DNA of 64,000 nucleotides. Source: Owenia fusiformis. Taxonomy: Eukaryota; Annelida; Polychaeta; Sabellida; Oweniidae. Numbering within the stretch: the stretch's first letter is position 1; each line of letters opens with the position of its first letter. Position numbers and translations under genes: made by a program. Shown piece by piece: positions 48,661 through 60,068 of the stretch. Location: the NCBI GenBank assembly GCA_903813345.2, contig CAIIXF020000002.1, positions 13,352,150-13,416,149 of the forward strand. Direction: 5' to 3'. Under the pieces are notes generated by a model, which saw only the letters and a list, made by a program, of their open reading frames with translations, was not told the origin of the DNA and made no database searches.

Positions 48661-50860
48661 CATACCTGCCAACCTACCGTATTTTTACGGGAATCTACCG
48701 TAAATTTTTCGTTTTTCCGTAAAAAATGACAAACTACCGTAAAAAAATACCATTTTTTCCCGTAAAAACGCCCGTAAAAAAATCTACCGTATTTTTTTCG
48801 TAATCTACCGTAAATTTTCTTTTTAAAAAACTCGTTTATTCCACGAGAACGGCCGTAAAATCTACCATAAATTTTTGAAAATCTACCGTAAATTTTCGAA
48901 AATCTACCGTATTTCTGCTAAAATCAACAGTATTTTTGTTCAAACTACCGTAAAATTTCCCGTTATTGTTATTGGGAAATGCTGAAAAATTGAAGTCTTC
49001 CTGTACTGTCCCTGTAATATTCCTTCACCAACCCGAATATAAATAGGTATCTGCAGGTCTGTGGTTATCAGGTTATTGCGCATATTTATCTAAGTAAGCT
49101 TGCGTGTAATCAGTCCAAACACCAACTACCACTAGCTAGAAAGAATTCTTTCTGCCATGATTTTTGTAGTTAACCAAACCCTTTTGTACACAAATCTTTA
49201 TTCCGAATGCAACAAAAATATGATTTTAGTTGCGCTTCATCTAAATAAATGAGTGGAAATGTGTATGCATATTTAGCGTATGAAATATGCGTAGTTTGAT
49301 TTGTTATGAGTCAATGATCGAACGCCACATATACATTATACATAGTTTAATCAATTTGTTAACAGAACGATAAAATGTTGTATTTTTCATCAGAACACAT
49401 TATCAGTAACAAATACATAATTAAAAAATAAAGCATTGAGTTCTGGTTTATTATAAACGTATTGTGACATCCGAATCTGAACGATGTCTCAGGGGAAGGC
49501 TTCAGCAAATGCTCATAACAGATTATTTTTGGAAGACAATTGATCTGTACTTATTTTCTATTTGTGCCAGACAAACACATTGATATCATTAGAGACTTGC
49601 GAGTGAACAAATCAATATTTAATACCATATGATTCCAATGTTATATGAACATTATGTCTGTCATTTTAATTCGTTAAAGTGATAGATCATATAAGATGGT
49701 GAGTAAAAACGTGTAAAATCCATATTTTGTATTTCAGTAAATGTTTCATTCATGGTATTTCCAAACATCCTAATATCTAAAAAAACTGGTTAGAAGGTGA
49801 ATAAAAGTTGAGATATGAATATTGTGTTCGTATTTTGAATCAATCTAGATTTATTGTAAAAGAGTTGTATATGTACATTTTGCTGAAACATTAAAATCCA
49901 AAGTTGCTCTCAGTCCATTGTAGGCATGGTAAATGAAGAATAAAAAGTGTTTAGTCTCTATTTATTCTTGAAAATAGTATATCTATTTTTTCTTGAAAAT
50001 AATAGTTTCGTATAATTCTCAGGTGGTAGTTCTGCTTTACAAACTGTAATTATCAAAAGCACTCTTGCAGTAAACATTGTATTAATATAGAAAACCGCAT
50101 TGTATAAAGGTTTAACTACCGCATTTTTCAAAATCTACCGAAGAATACCGCATTTTGGCAAATCTTCCGCAAAAGTACCAGTTTTTCAAAAAATTACGGT
50201 AAAAACTACTGCAATTTTCAAAATCTACCGTAAAACTACCGCATTTTTTCAAAATCTTCCGCAAAAGTACCGGTTTTTTCAAAAAATTTCCGTAAAGACT
50301 ACCGCAATTTTCAAAATCTACCGTAAAACTACCGCATTTTTTCAAAATTTTCCGCAAAACTACCGGTTTTTTCAAAAAACTACCATACAAACTACCGTAT
50401 TTTTTCAAAATCTACCGTAAAACTACCGCATTTTTTCAGAATCTTTCGCAAAACTACCGGTTTTTCAAAAATCTACCGTAAATACTACCGCATTTTTAAA
50501 AATCTACCGTAAAACTACCGCATTTTTTCTAAATCTTCCGCAAAACTACCGCTTTTTTCAAATTTCTACCGCAAAATTACACTTTTTTCAAAAATCTACC
50601 CCAAACCTCTGAAACTACAGTATTTTTTTGAAAATCTACCGCAAAAATTACCGTATTTTTTAAATCTACCGCAAAAACTACAGTTTTTTTAAAAATCTAC
50701 CGCAAAAACTGCCGTTTTTTATAAAATCTACCGCAAAAACTACCGCAATTTTGTTAAAAAGTACCGTAAAAACTACCGTATTTTGAAAAAATCTACCGCA
50801 AAAATACAGCAATTTAAAAAAAATCTACCGCAAAATTTTGGTCTTAGGTTGGCAGGTATG
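48661..50860. mobile_element. 2.2-kb transposon with CATACCTGCCAACCTA ends and CATCC target duplication
   Basis: Perfect 16-bp inverted termini: CATACCTGCCAACCTA starts at 48661 and its complement ends at 50860. Five-base direct repeats catcc flank it (48656-48660, 50861-50865), and the mirror arm at 52.4 kb shows the unfilled target. The interior ends are filled by degenerate 'aatctaccgtaaaactaccg' tandem repeats (48665-48960, 50100-50840); 48960-50100 has no recognised gene. Superfamily not assigned. Confidence 0.85.
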
Positions 50861-51159
50861 CATCCACATGTTTTTTCTGAAATGTTTTCCTGATTTTCAA
50901 CCCCTTCCATCATAGCTTTTTTAATTTTTCTTGCATCAATATGTTGCGTTTTGACACACAGTTAATCCCTTAAAAGGAATAAATGATTCCTTTTAGATAA
51001 AGTGGAAAACAATATTTCCCATGTTATTTTCCCATAGGGAAAAATCATTGCTTTCAGCTAAGTTTGGTCACTCATAATGGGTATCTTTAAAACCCCTGAA
51101 GGAATCACTTATTCCTTTAAAGTGGTTAACTATGTGTCAAAACCCAACATATATATTTT

Positions 51160-52340
51160 TTTTTAATATATATTTATTTAAGTCAAGAACAGCTACATAT
51201 TTGTCACATAATGTTTACAGAATCGAATATATCGAAATAGATGCATACACGTTGTAAAGTCAATTATGCTTAATTATCAAGGAAAATCAGTCGAAAGTAT
51301 ATCGTTTAGAGGATCCCATTTATCTCCTCTTCCAACACTTATGTCTAGTTTGTAGTAGGTTAATACATTTAACTTAAAACCTCTAAATGTTGGTTTCACT
51401 CTAGAATGTTTACATAGGAATACATATCTTTTAAAAATACTAAAAACGTTATTTAAAACAACCGCCTCTTTGGTCATTAAATTTGGTCCTAATATGATAG
51501 TTTGCTTGTTACAGAAATGCTCATATTCTTTTGGGAGCCATTGTTTTATATCTCGTACAAGGTTCTGGACTATTGCACAATCATGAAAAAGGTGGCATAT
51601 TGTTTCTACATGTATCCGACAAAAAGTGCACATATCAGAGTCTGTTAGACCACACATCTTTAAGTATTTGTTGGTCGTAACAAATCTATGTATTACTTTA
51701 TAGTTGATTGATGCAAGTTTAGGTTCGAAATTGCTTATTTTGTTCATTTTATTTATTATTTCCCAGTCTCCTGTTTCAATTGTTGTATTCAAATCGATAT
51801 TCCACTTTTCCGAATAGGTGCCGTTTATTGGTATACTTTTGATAAATTCCCAGTAGATTTGTTTACATATTTTTGAATGAGATAGAAACTTATTCAAGTA
51901 TTTTTTAACCGTACGGGTTTCATTCATATTATGTTCACAAGTTAAAATTGTCTTAATCCAGTCATTTGGTATTGAGTTTTTTAAAGATAAAAAGTCCAGG
52001 AAGTTTAACTTTGCCTTAAATTTTTGGTTAAATTCGTTAAGGTTAAGAACTTGTTTATTTGGCTGAAACATATCTCGAAGTACAAGTGTTTCTTTCGCAC
52101 CTTTAATTTCTTTAATGATAACCTTAACATTTTCGTTTCTCGTATATTTTAACCAGGAATTGCACAAAATATTCTCCGCGTGAAGAAATTGATTATTTTC
52201 TACAATACGCTCTTGAATTTGGGTGTAATGTTGGAAGGCACGAGTAAAACTTCTCCAAAACGTATTTGAAACGCTACATTCAATTCTTTGTAATGATTTC
52301 GTGTCGTATGTAAATAGCTCCTTACCTGACCAAACCCAAC
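51160..52340 (-). pseudogene. LINE ORF2 3' end with zinc-finger (zf-RVT type)
   Basis: A 296-codon open frame at 52167-51277 ends in a TCGA..cttgataa region followed by an A-rich tail (minus strand, about 51150). It contains NYKVIHRFVTTNKYLKMCG and CTFCRIHVETICHLFHDC, the tail pattern after the reverse transcriptase in L1-like and related elements. The RT itself is absent, so it is a 5'-truncated copy. The open frame suggests fairly recent insertion. Confidence 0.75.
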
Positions 52341-53204
52341 ATATTGATGCAAGAAAAATTAAAAAAGCTATGATGGAAAGGGTCGAAAATTAGGAAAACA
52401 TTTCAGAAAAACATGTGGGTGGGTTGTTTGCATCTACCCTGTCTCAAAGTTGAAATCATTTTATCATCTCTAGAAGTGATTTTCCTGGAGGTAATGCATT
52501 GGCCTAAAATATGCAATTGTTTAAATCCTCAGAAAATGGCCAAAATCCAACATATGACTGTCCAAAATCTGTTGCGCTAATTTCCCTCCTCCTTCAGCTC
52601 GGACCCGAGTTTAAAACATTGCAAAAGTCAGTACAAGGGGCATAAGGGCTATTGGAAGAAGGTGTGACAGGTATGGCATAGACAGTAAAGTGTTCATACT
52701 CATACTCTTGCAAGAATACATCCTATACCCCTCCAAATTGCCACCACTTTCTTGCACATAAAGATGCGCTCATCTATCCACTTCATGCATCGTTCAGCCC
52801 TGAATCATGTGTTGGTTAAAGCAAAGAAAAACAGCCCATGGGCAAATCTTTCTCGAGGTCAGAGGTCTTGCAATATTTGGTGGAGGGATTGTGAGCACAG
52901 ATGCTCCTGAGATAGCTCCAAAAGAAAAAGTCACAACAATTCAAGTCAGGGGAACTTCCATTGGCACTTAGCCCTTGCACTGATTTTTTTCAATATCTAA
53001 AACTTGGCGCAGAGCCAATTTTGACCCACTGTGCAACTGGAAGGATTTCTCACCCAACCATTACCACATGTGAATGAATGACATATCATTGCAAAGAGGA
53101 GAGACATCGCTTTATGGTACATTAAATTAAATTGATGTAGTCATCACTAGTTTTGTGATTTTACGAGATAAGTACTTGTTGCGTTTTTTTGATACGCCCT
53201 GTAC

Positions 53205-54464
53205 AGTGCAATTTATGTTGCAATATGGTCAAGAAAATACATATACAGTACAATGTTTGTTGCAATATAGTCAAGGAATTACATAAACAGTACAATGTAT
53301 GTTGCAATATAGTAAAGGAAATACATATACAGTGCAATGGATGTTGCAATATGGTCAAGGAAATACATACACAGTGCAATGTATGTTGCAATATGGTCAA
53401 GGAAATACATATACAGTTCACTGTTTGTTGCAATATAGTCAAGGAATTATATATACAGTGCAATGTGTGTTGCAATATAGTCAAGAAATTACATATACAG
53501 TGCAATGTGTGTTGCGATATAGTCAAGGAATTACATATACAGTGCAATGTATGTTGCAATATGGTCAAGGAAATACATATACAGTACAATGTTTGTCGCA
53601 ATAGAGTCAAGGAAATACATATACAGTACAATGTTACTGGCAATATAAGTCAAGAAATTACATATACAGTGCAATGTGTGTTGCAATATAGTCAAGGAAA
53701 TACATATACAGTGCAATGTATGTTGCAATATGGTCAAGGAAATACATATACAGTACAATGTTTGTTGCAATATAGTCAAGAAATTACATATACAGTGCAA
53801 TGTGTGTTGCAATATAGTCAAGGAAATACATATACAGAGCAATGTATGTTGCAATATGGTCAAGATAATACATATACAGTACAATGTTTGTTGCAATATA
53901 GTCAAGGAAATACATATACAGTACAATGTTCGTTGCAATATGGTCAAGGAAATACATATACAGTACAATATATGTTGCAACATAGTCAAGGAAATACATA
54001 TATAGTGCAATATTTGTTGCAATATGGTCAAGGAAATAAATACACAGTGCAATGTTTGTTGCAATATAGTCAAGGAATTACATATATAGTACAATGTATG
54101 TTGCAATATGGTCAAGGAAATACGTATACAGTACAATGTTTGTTGCAATATAGTGAAGGAATTACATATACAATGCAACGTATGTTACACTATGGTCAAG
54201 GAAATACATATACAGTACAATGTTTTTTGCAATATAGTCAAGGAATTACATAAACAGTACAATGTATGTTGCAATATGGTCAAGGAAATACATATACAGT
54301 ACAATGTTTGTTGCAATATAGTCAAGGAAATACATATACAGTACAATGTTCGTTGTAATATGGTCAAGGAATTACATAAACAGTACAATGTATGTTGCAA
54401 TATGGTCAAGGAAACACATATACAGTGCAATGTATGTTGCAATATAGTCAAGGAATTACATATA
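53205..54464. repeat. 42-bp tandem repeat, ~30 units
   Basis: Unit: caatgtatgttgcaatatgg, tcaaggaaatacatatacag, tg. The unit is 14 codons without stops, so long frames appear in several frames on both strands; none is a supported gene. The array resumes after insertions at 56355-56400, 56600-56700 and in fragments near 57320 and 57935. Confidence 0.93.
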
Positions 54465-56354
54465 CGAGGGGTGATCAATAAGTAATGGCCGCTTTTTTAC
54501 ACAGATACTTTTTATTGACCAATCGCTTTGATTTTCCTACCAGTGATACATCATTAAAATATCTATCAATTCTGAAGATTTGAACACAAAATATATGATA
54601 CATGCTGATATATCCTCATTTCCTTGAAGGAGGTACAGGTACCCCGAGGGGTCATTCATCAAGCTGTCGCAAGCACGTCGCAAGCCTGCGATGTCGCAAG
54701 GGCCCGATTACGTCCTATTCATCAATCTCGTGCGACTGCGATCGGTAGAATTTTCTGCGACGTCGCAGTGAAATACCCCTAAAATGGCCCAAATTTAAGC
54801 GACCGGTGGTACCCAGTCGCAGTGATTTTAGTTCAAGAAAAATGTCTTAAATTAGTTGAATTTCTTTGTGAAATTATATAGAAATTCTAGGACGTATAGT
54901 TCGATATTCGATCCATGTTATATTAAAGTTGCAGAGCATATGCATTATGTTTAACATGTTTGTGATGCTACCAAAAACAGCTAGTTTTCGGCTTGTATTT
55001 TAAGTACTTCACCGTGCGACCGGTCGCAGTGATTGTGCGTTACACGTGGTTTGGACCCACGTGGCTGTGCCCACTCAGTATCCATATTGTCAATCTTGCA
55101 TGACATGTTAATCGTCTGCTGGAAGCGTTTATTCGTTCAACTGATGGTTGATTACAACCGTAATGCTCTGCGTAGAGAACGCGTACTTAGAGATCGTACA
55201 GATCCTCTTCAAATAAACGATGATGTGGACCTTATTTTGCGATGTCACATGCCTAGGGTTAACTATTATAAAAGTTTACGAAATCGATACAAGAGGATCT
55301 CGAAAGGATAACTAACACGTGTACAAGCACGTCCACGTGGTAATCATTGCGACTGGTCGCATGGACATCGCAGACTGCGATTTGTTAATGAATAGGTCGC
55401 AGTCGCAGTCACTGCGACCTCGCAGTGATTGCGATAGCTTGATGAATGACCCCTCTGGGACCGACAATTACGTCACATATTTAGTTTTTAGCCAGTTTGG
55501 CATTTCAGTTAGATTTGAACTTTTTATATGCAACAAGTGTTGTATTGTTTGAAGTTTTTTGCTGACTGGTAACACATAAACAGAAAGTATTGTGATGTCA
55601 GAGTGTTGTATGGAAGGGGTTTACAGGTCAATTTGAGAAAGCATTGTGGAAGAAGGGGTTGGTGAGAGAAGGGAACACCCTACTTCATAAGGACAATGTA
55701 CCTGGCCACAGATCTCAAAATGTTCAGAAAACAATATCCCTGGAGCTCAAAATTGAGCTCTTGGCCAACGCACCATATTGTCCAGATCTGCTCACATGTG
55801 AATTTCTATACTACTTATTTCTATAGAAAGGACGCAGGTTTATTGACATTGATGAAATAAAACAACCCGTGCAACTGCATCTTGCTACCATGTCAGAGAA
55901 TGGATTCAGCCTTGTCTTATAATCTTGAGTAAAGAGAATGAGGAATTGTGTACATGTAGCTCTTGATGGAACCTATGTAGAGGGCCATGTGGAATAAATA
56001 TGGCATGAGTACCACACAGTGGTGATAAAATATTCAAAATCAACTATGGCATAACAAAATGGGGTAATTCATGACCATAATGGTTTGTTTTGTTCTGCCT
56101 GCATTCAACTGCATTGGCATGTTAAACAAGCTAAAATAGCTTCAGAATGTTTGACGTCATGTCGGTCCCGGGGTACCTACACATCCTTTACGGAAATAAA
56201 TATCAAATATCAAAATATATTAAATTCTTTTGTTTTGAAATCTTCAGAGTTGATAGATAATTGAATGATGTATCACTGGTAAGAAAATCGAAGGGATTGG
56301 TCTCTAAAAAGCATCTGTGTAAAAAGGCGTCCATTACTTATTGATCACCCCTCG
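54465..56354 (+). mobile_element. Mariner-like transposon inserted in the 42-bp array (TA duplication)
   Basis: The ends CGAGGGGTGATCAATAAGTA and its complement are flanked by TA (54463-54464, 56355-56356). The inverted repeats are ~190 bp or longer. The + strand holds a decayed transposase: FEKALWKKGLVREGNTLLHK, DNVPGHRSQNVQKTI and NAPYCPDLL (~55630-55815), with DNxPxH and PxSPDL-type catalytic blocks altered and stops present. Its left repeat is interrupted by another element. Confidence 0.85.
54646..55455 (+). mobile_element. PIF/Harbinger-like element nested in the mariner
   Basis: The inverted ends GAGGGGTCATTCATCAAGC / GCTTGATGAATGACCCCTC are followed by dense gtcgca/tgcgac words. A 92-codon frame at 55033-55311 includes NRNALRRERVLRDRTDPLQI and then DDVDLILRCHMPR, similar to the N-terminus of HARBI1-type nucleases. 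The rest is missing, so it is non-autonomous. The mirror repeat of the mariner shows the uninterrupted site. Confidence 0.7.
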
Positions 56355-56402
56355 TATATAGAACAAAGTATGTTGCAATATGGTCTAGGAAATACATATA
56401 CA

Positions 56403-56598
56403 CTCCCCTCCATAAGTTTGGCAACTTTAGCTCCCCCATTGAACTACGTGTTAAAGCCTCTTTACGTTTGAATTTTTATTTACTTAACTGGCGGTGAAAT
56501 AACTCATCATATTGATAGAAACGTAACTTAACTTTATTTCCAATACCTCCAAATTTTCTCAATTTTTTTCCTCAGTTACAATAGGTCGAACATTGAGA
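56403..56598. mobile_element. Short insertion in the 42-bp array
   Basis: Non-array sequence starting ctcccctccataagtttggc and ending near ttacaataggtcgaacattg separates array units. Its left end is the inverse of the sequence at 46578-46610 (ggggagctaaggttacc...), so it is another interspersed family. Confidence 0.5.
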
Positions 56599-57477
56599 AA
56601 TTACATATAAAGTGCAATGTATGTTGCAATATAGTCACGGAAACACATATACAGTGCAATGTATGTTGCAATATAGTCAAGGAATTACATATAAATTATA
56701 GTATTAAATACAGTAGCATAAATACATAGTAACATAATGCAACTACACGATTATCTCTCAATCAGAAAGAGACTGACAATATTATACTACAAAATGTTAA
56801 CAGTATATCCGATGTCATTGCTTTAATGTATCTCCATCTCCAGGTCTAATTACCGAAATTAGAAATATTTCGTTCGTCTTTGATTTTTGATTTTATGATT
56901 TCTTTTATTTGTGTAAATGTGATTTTAGTTTTAACCATTCCAGATTTGTGTACAAGGCTTTTTGTTTATAAGATGCAAAAATTACTGACTTTTGAAGTAT
57001 AGTTATTTTCTTTATCCAATTTCCCGACAATTATGTCCTTGATTGTTAGATCAACATTGAAGATTTTTTTGTCGTCCCAAATCTTGGACACTTGATGTAA
57101 AAGTGTATCGTGTCATCCAAATTGATCATTTTTACAAAAATCGCATTTAAAGTCTTAGCTTTTCCTGAGTTATAAATTGATTATTTGACTTAGTTTGTCT
57201 TGAAGACACTGTATTCTTGGCTCTTGCTCGAACAATCTTAAAAGGTAATGTAAAAATTGAATTGAAGAATATTAAAGAAAGTTAGAGCATATAGTGCATT
57301 ACTTCTGGGACAACCCTCGTATAGTCAAGGAAATAACATACAGTAACAGGTACAGGGTGACCAATGACCATAAAGTAAGATCAAAAGTCCTCTAATTTCT
57401 GTAAACATTGATGAATCTGGCTCATTTTCTCACAGAATGTTGATCCAATAATTATACGTACATCCAGAAAGTAAAGG

Positions 57478-57655
57478 AGGGAAATTAGTGCAAAAGATTT
57501 CGGATAGTCATATGTTGAATTTTGGCGATTCTATATAGGATTTATACAGGTGCATTTGTTAGATCAATGCATTATCTCCAGGAAAAACACTCATAGAGAT
57601 GATAAAATAATTTCGACTCTGAGACAAGGGAGGTGCAAACAACCCACCCACAAGA
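57478..57655. repeat. Solo arm of the 48.5/52.6-kb inverted repeat
   Basis: gagggaaattagtgcaaaag then ggatagtcatatgttgaatt and gatgataaaataatttcgac match both arms. No partner arm lies nearby. Confidence 0.75.
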
Positions 57656-58139
57656 ACTTTAAAAAATTATTTTTTTGAAAATGTGAATTCTAGTTCGGGG
57701 AGATTCCCCATAGAGCCCATGTTATAAAATCACAAAAAGTTAAATATCTTTTCTTGTATTGGACAGGTAACATTTTCTTTTATTGGACATATTTTAGTTT
57801 GCATAACTTTCAGATACACAAGGGTGATATGAAAATTAAACCACTTAAACAGATGAATATTTGCATTTGCATCCGGTGGACACCCGGACAACAAACTCCT
57901 TATATAGAGTTCTTAGAAAAATCAGATCAGGGACTACAATGTTTGTTGCAATATTATAAATACAGTCAAGGAGATATATAGAGTACATACTGTACTACAA
58001 GATAAACATAGAGTACACGGGGGAAAGTCTACCCGCCTGTATACAACCTACCGCCGAGCAAAGACCCGAAGATGTCTGAAAATGTGGGATAAGTTAATAA
58101 ACTCCTGTTTATATACTAGTATTGAATTTTTTATATTTA

Positions 58140-59330
58140 ATGCAGAGTTTTATTCTCTCTGACACTATGCTAAAAAGAATAAACACATTGTTTTTTAATT
58201 CATCTGGGCTAAAGGCAAATACAAGGAAGAAGAGTTGAAACATATACCTGAAAAAGTAAAGCGCAACGTACGGGTTCAAAATTATGACAAAAGTGGCTTT
58301 AAAATGTTAAATATGTTTGACATGCAGATTGCTTTCATTTTTAAGTGGATAAAATTGTTGTTTGTACCGGGAAATGGCCACTGGCGATGTCTGCCTACAT
58401 ATTATTGTAACATCTATGCATGTGATTTAACTATTTTTAATTGTAACGGTGACATTAACAATTCTGAACTGCCAGAATTTTATGACAAAATGCTAGGATG
58501 CTGGCAGAAGTACAAAGCTCCAGCTAATATTGATAATTCAATTCTTTGGAACAATAATCTAATCAAAATAAGTGGAAAAACAGTTTGTTTTAAAACTTGG
58601 ATTAAAAAGGGCATTATCTTTTTAAAAGACATCTGTATTAATAATGAAATAATGCCATATGAACAATTGTCACATATCATTGGAAAAAATGCAACAACCC
58701 TAATTCAGTATATAGGCTTAAAAGCCAATATTATATAATATATGCCTACATATTATTGTAACATCTATGCATGTGATTTAACTATTTTTAATTGTAACGG
58801 TGACATTAACAATTCTGAACTGCCAGAATTTTATGACAAAATGCTAGGATGCTGGCAGAAGTACAAAGCTCCAGCTAATATTGATAATTCAATTCTTTGG
58901 AACAATAATCTAATCAAAATAAGTGGAAAAACAGTTTGTTTTAAAACTTGGATTAAAAAGGGCATTATCTTTTTAAAAGACATCTGTATTAATAATGAAA
59001 TAATGCCATATGAACAATTGTCACATATCATTGGAAAAAATGCAACAACCCTAATTCAGTATATAGGCTTAAAAGCCAATATTAGCAAAAAGATTATTGT
59101 TGAAAATTTGAATGTTAATGAAGTTAAAATGAATTTTATGGGTAAAGACATGACACAATGTACCAGTTCAGATTTTAGGAATGAATTTGTCAAACGTAGA
59201 AATGTGGATGTTTTAATGGACAATGTAAAAATTGATAAAAGCTCTTGGTCGCGAGCTCATAATTGTACCAATGAAAATGTGCTCCGTATTTTACATTGGA
59301 AATCACTTCACAATATCTATCTATAAGAAT
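58140..59330 (+). pseudogene. LINE ORF2 fragment with an internal 351-bp tandem duplication
   Basis: Frames read INTLFFNFIWAKGKYKEEEL and FKMLNMFDMQIAFIFKWIKL, followed by WNNNLIKISGKTV and W.KKGI..LKDI, the region after the RT of L1-like LINEs. 58392-58733 and 58743-59084 appear identical, offset 351 bp. The first copy ends in a stop just before the second. The downstream frame continues to 59326. Confidence 0.75.
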
Positions 59331-60068
59331 CTGATAAACTGAGAGATGTTATGTCCAGTAATAAAAGAGGACAAAAAAGAATACACAAGATATCACATTT
59401 GTTTCACTGCCATACGTTGCATATCATTGAAATCAACGGTGAAAGTTAAAAATGAAAGACCCGATTATACCACGGGTACGATTCAATAGGACCCGATGCT
59501 ACCGCCTGAGTATTCCGATTATACCGCGTGTAAAACCCGATGAGGTAGTGAGTAAGCTTTCGGATGATCATATAAAATAACTGTTGAACACAAATATTCC
59601 TGTGTCCCGCAAAGTTCTTTAAAACATTGAATTCATGCTTTCACTCGAATCATCATGATTTTCATTGTTGATGATATCATCACTTTTATCTGACTATGCT
59701 CATAATCCAATGATTTTGGTACGTGTTATTTTGTATCTACCAAGACGGTAAACATATGAAAATTAGTTATATCTTCTGATTGGTCTAAAATGTGCAAAGT
59801 TAAAAGACCCGTTATGCTCATTTGCTCTCAATTTTGAATAAGATAAGATATCAGTAGAACGGCTACTAAAATGAAAAAGATTGACTAGTAGAGATTAGGA
59901 ACGTGAAACATATTCATTTTATCCATAGATATGGATAATAATTGATTTAAAGGTTGGATAAATAGTGCAGAGACGTATCAAACGATCATGTACCTGGTGT
60001 CAAAATATATCGAAGTTTGGATATTTCATCAAGGCTAACATCTATTTTCATTAGCTACCAAGAAAATT
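59331..60068. other. No feature recognised
   Basis: AT-rich sequence between the LINE fragment and the satellite. A few accgc/accgcg words at 59480-59540 but no frame, palindrome or repeat that I can support. Confidence 0.5.

Larger units (their letters stand above)
48494..52588. mobile_element. Long inverted arms enclosing a LINE fragment and a nested transposon
   Basis: The arm 48494-48660 plus 50866-50957 (gcgcaacagattttggacag ... cttgcatcaatatgttg) is the inverse of 52335-52588, ~260 bp with high similarity. A third, single arm is at 57478-57655. Between the arms lie a LINE 3' fragment and a small fold-back (50940-51150). The left arm is split by the CATACCTGCC element. Confidence 0.7.

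Noticed and set aside
53189-54485. Overlapping long frames on both strands as 14-residue repeat proteins
   Set aside because: Same arithmetic artefact of a 42-bp stop-free unit; the array is broken by transposons and has no conserved flanks.
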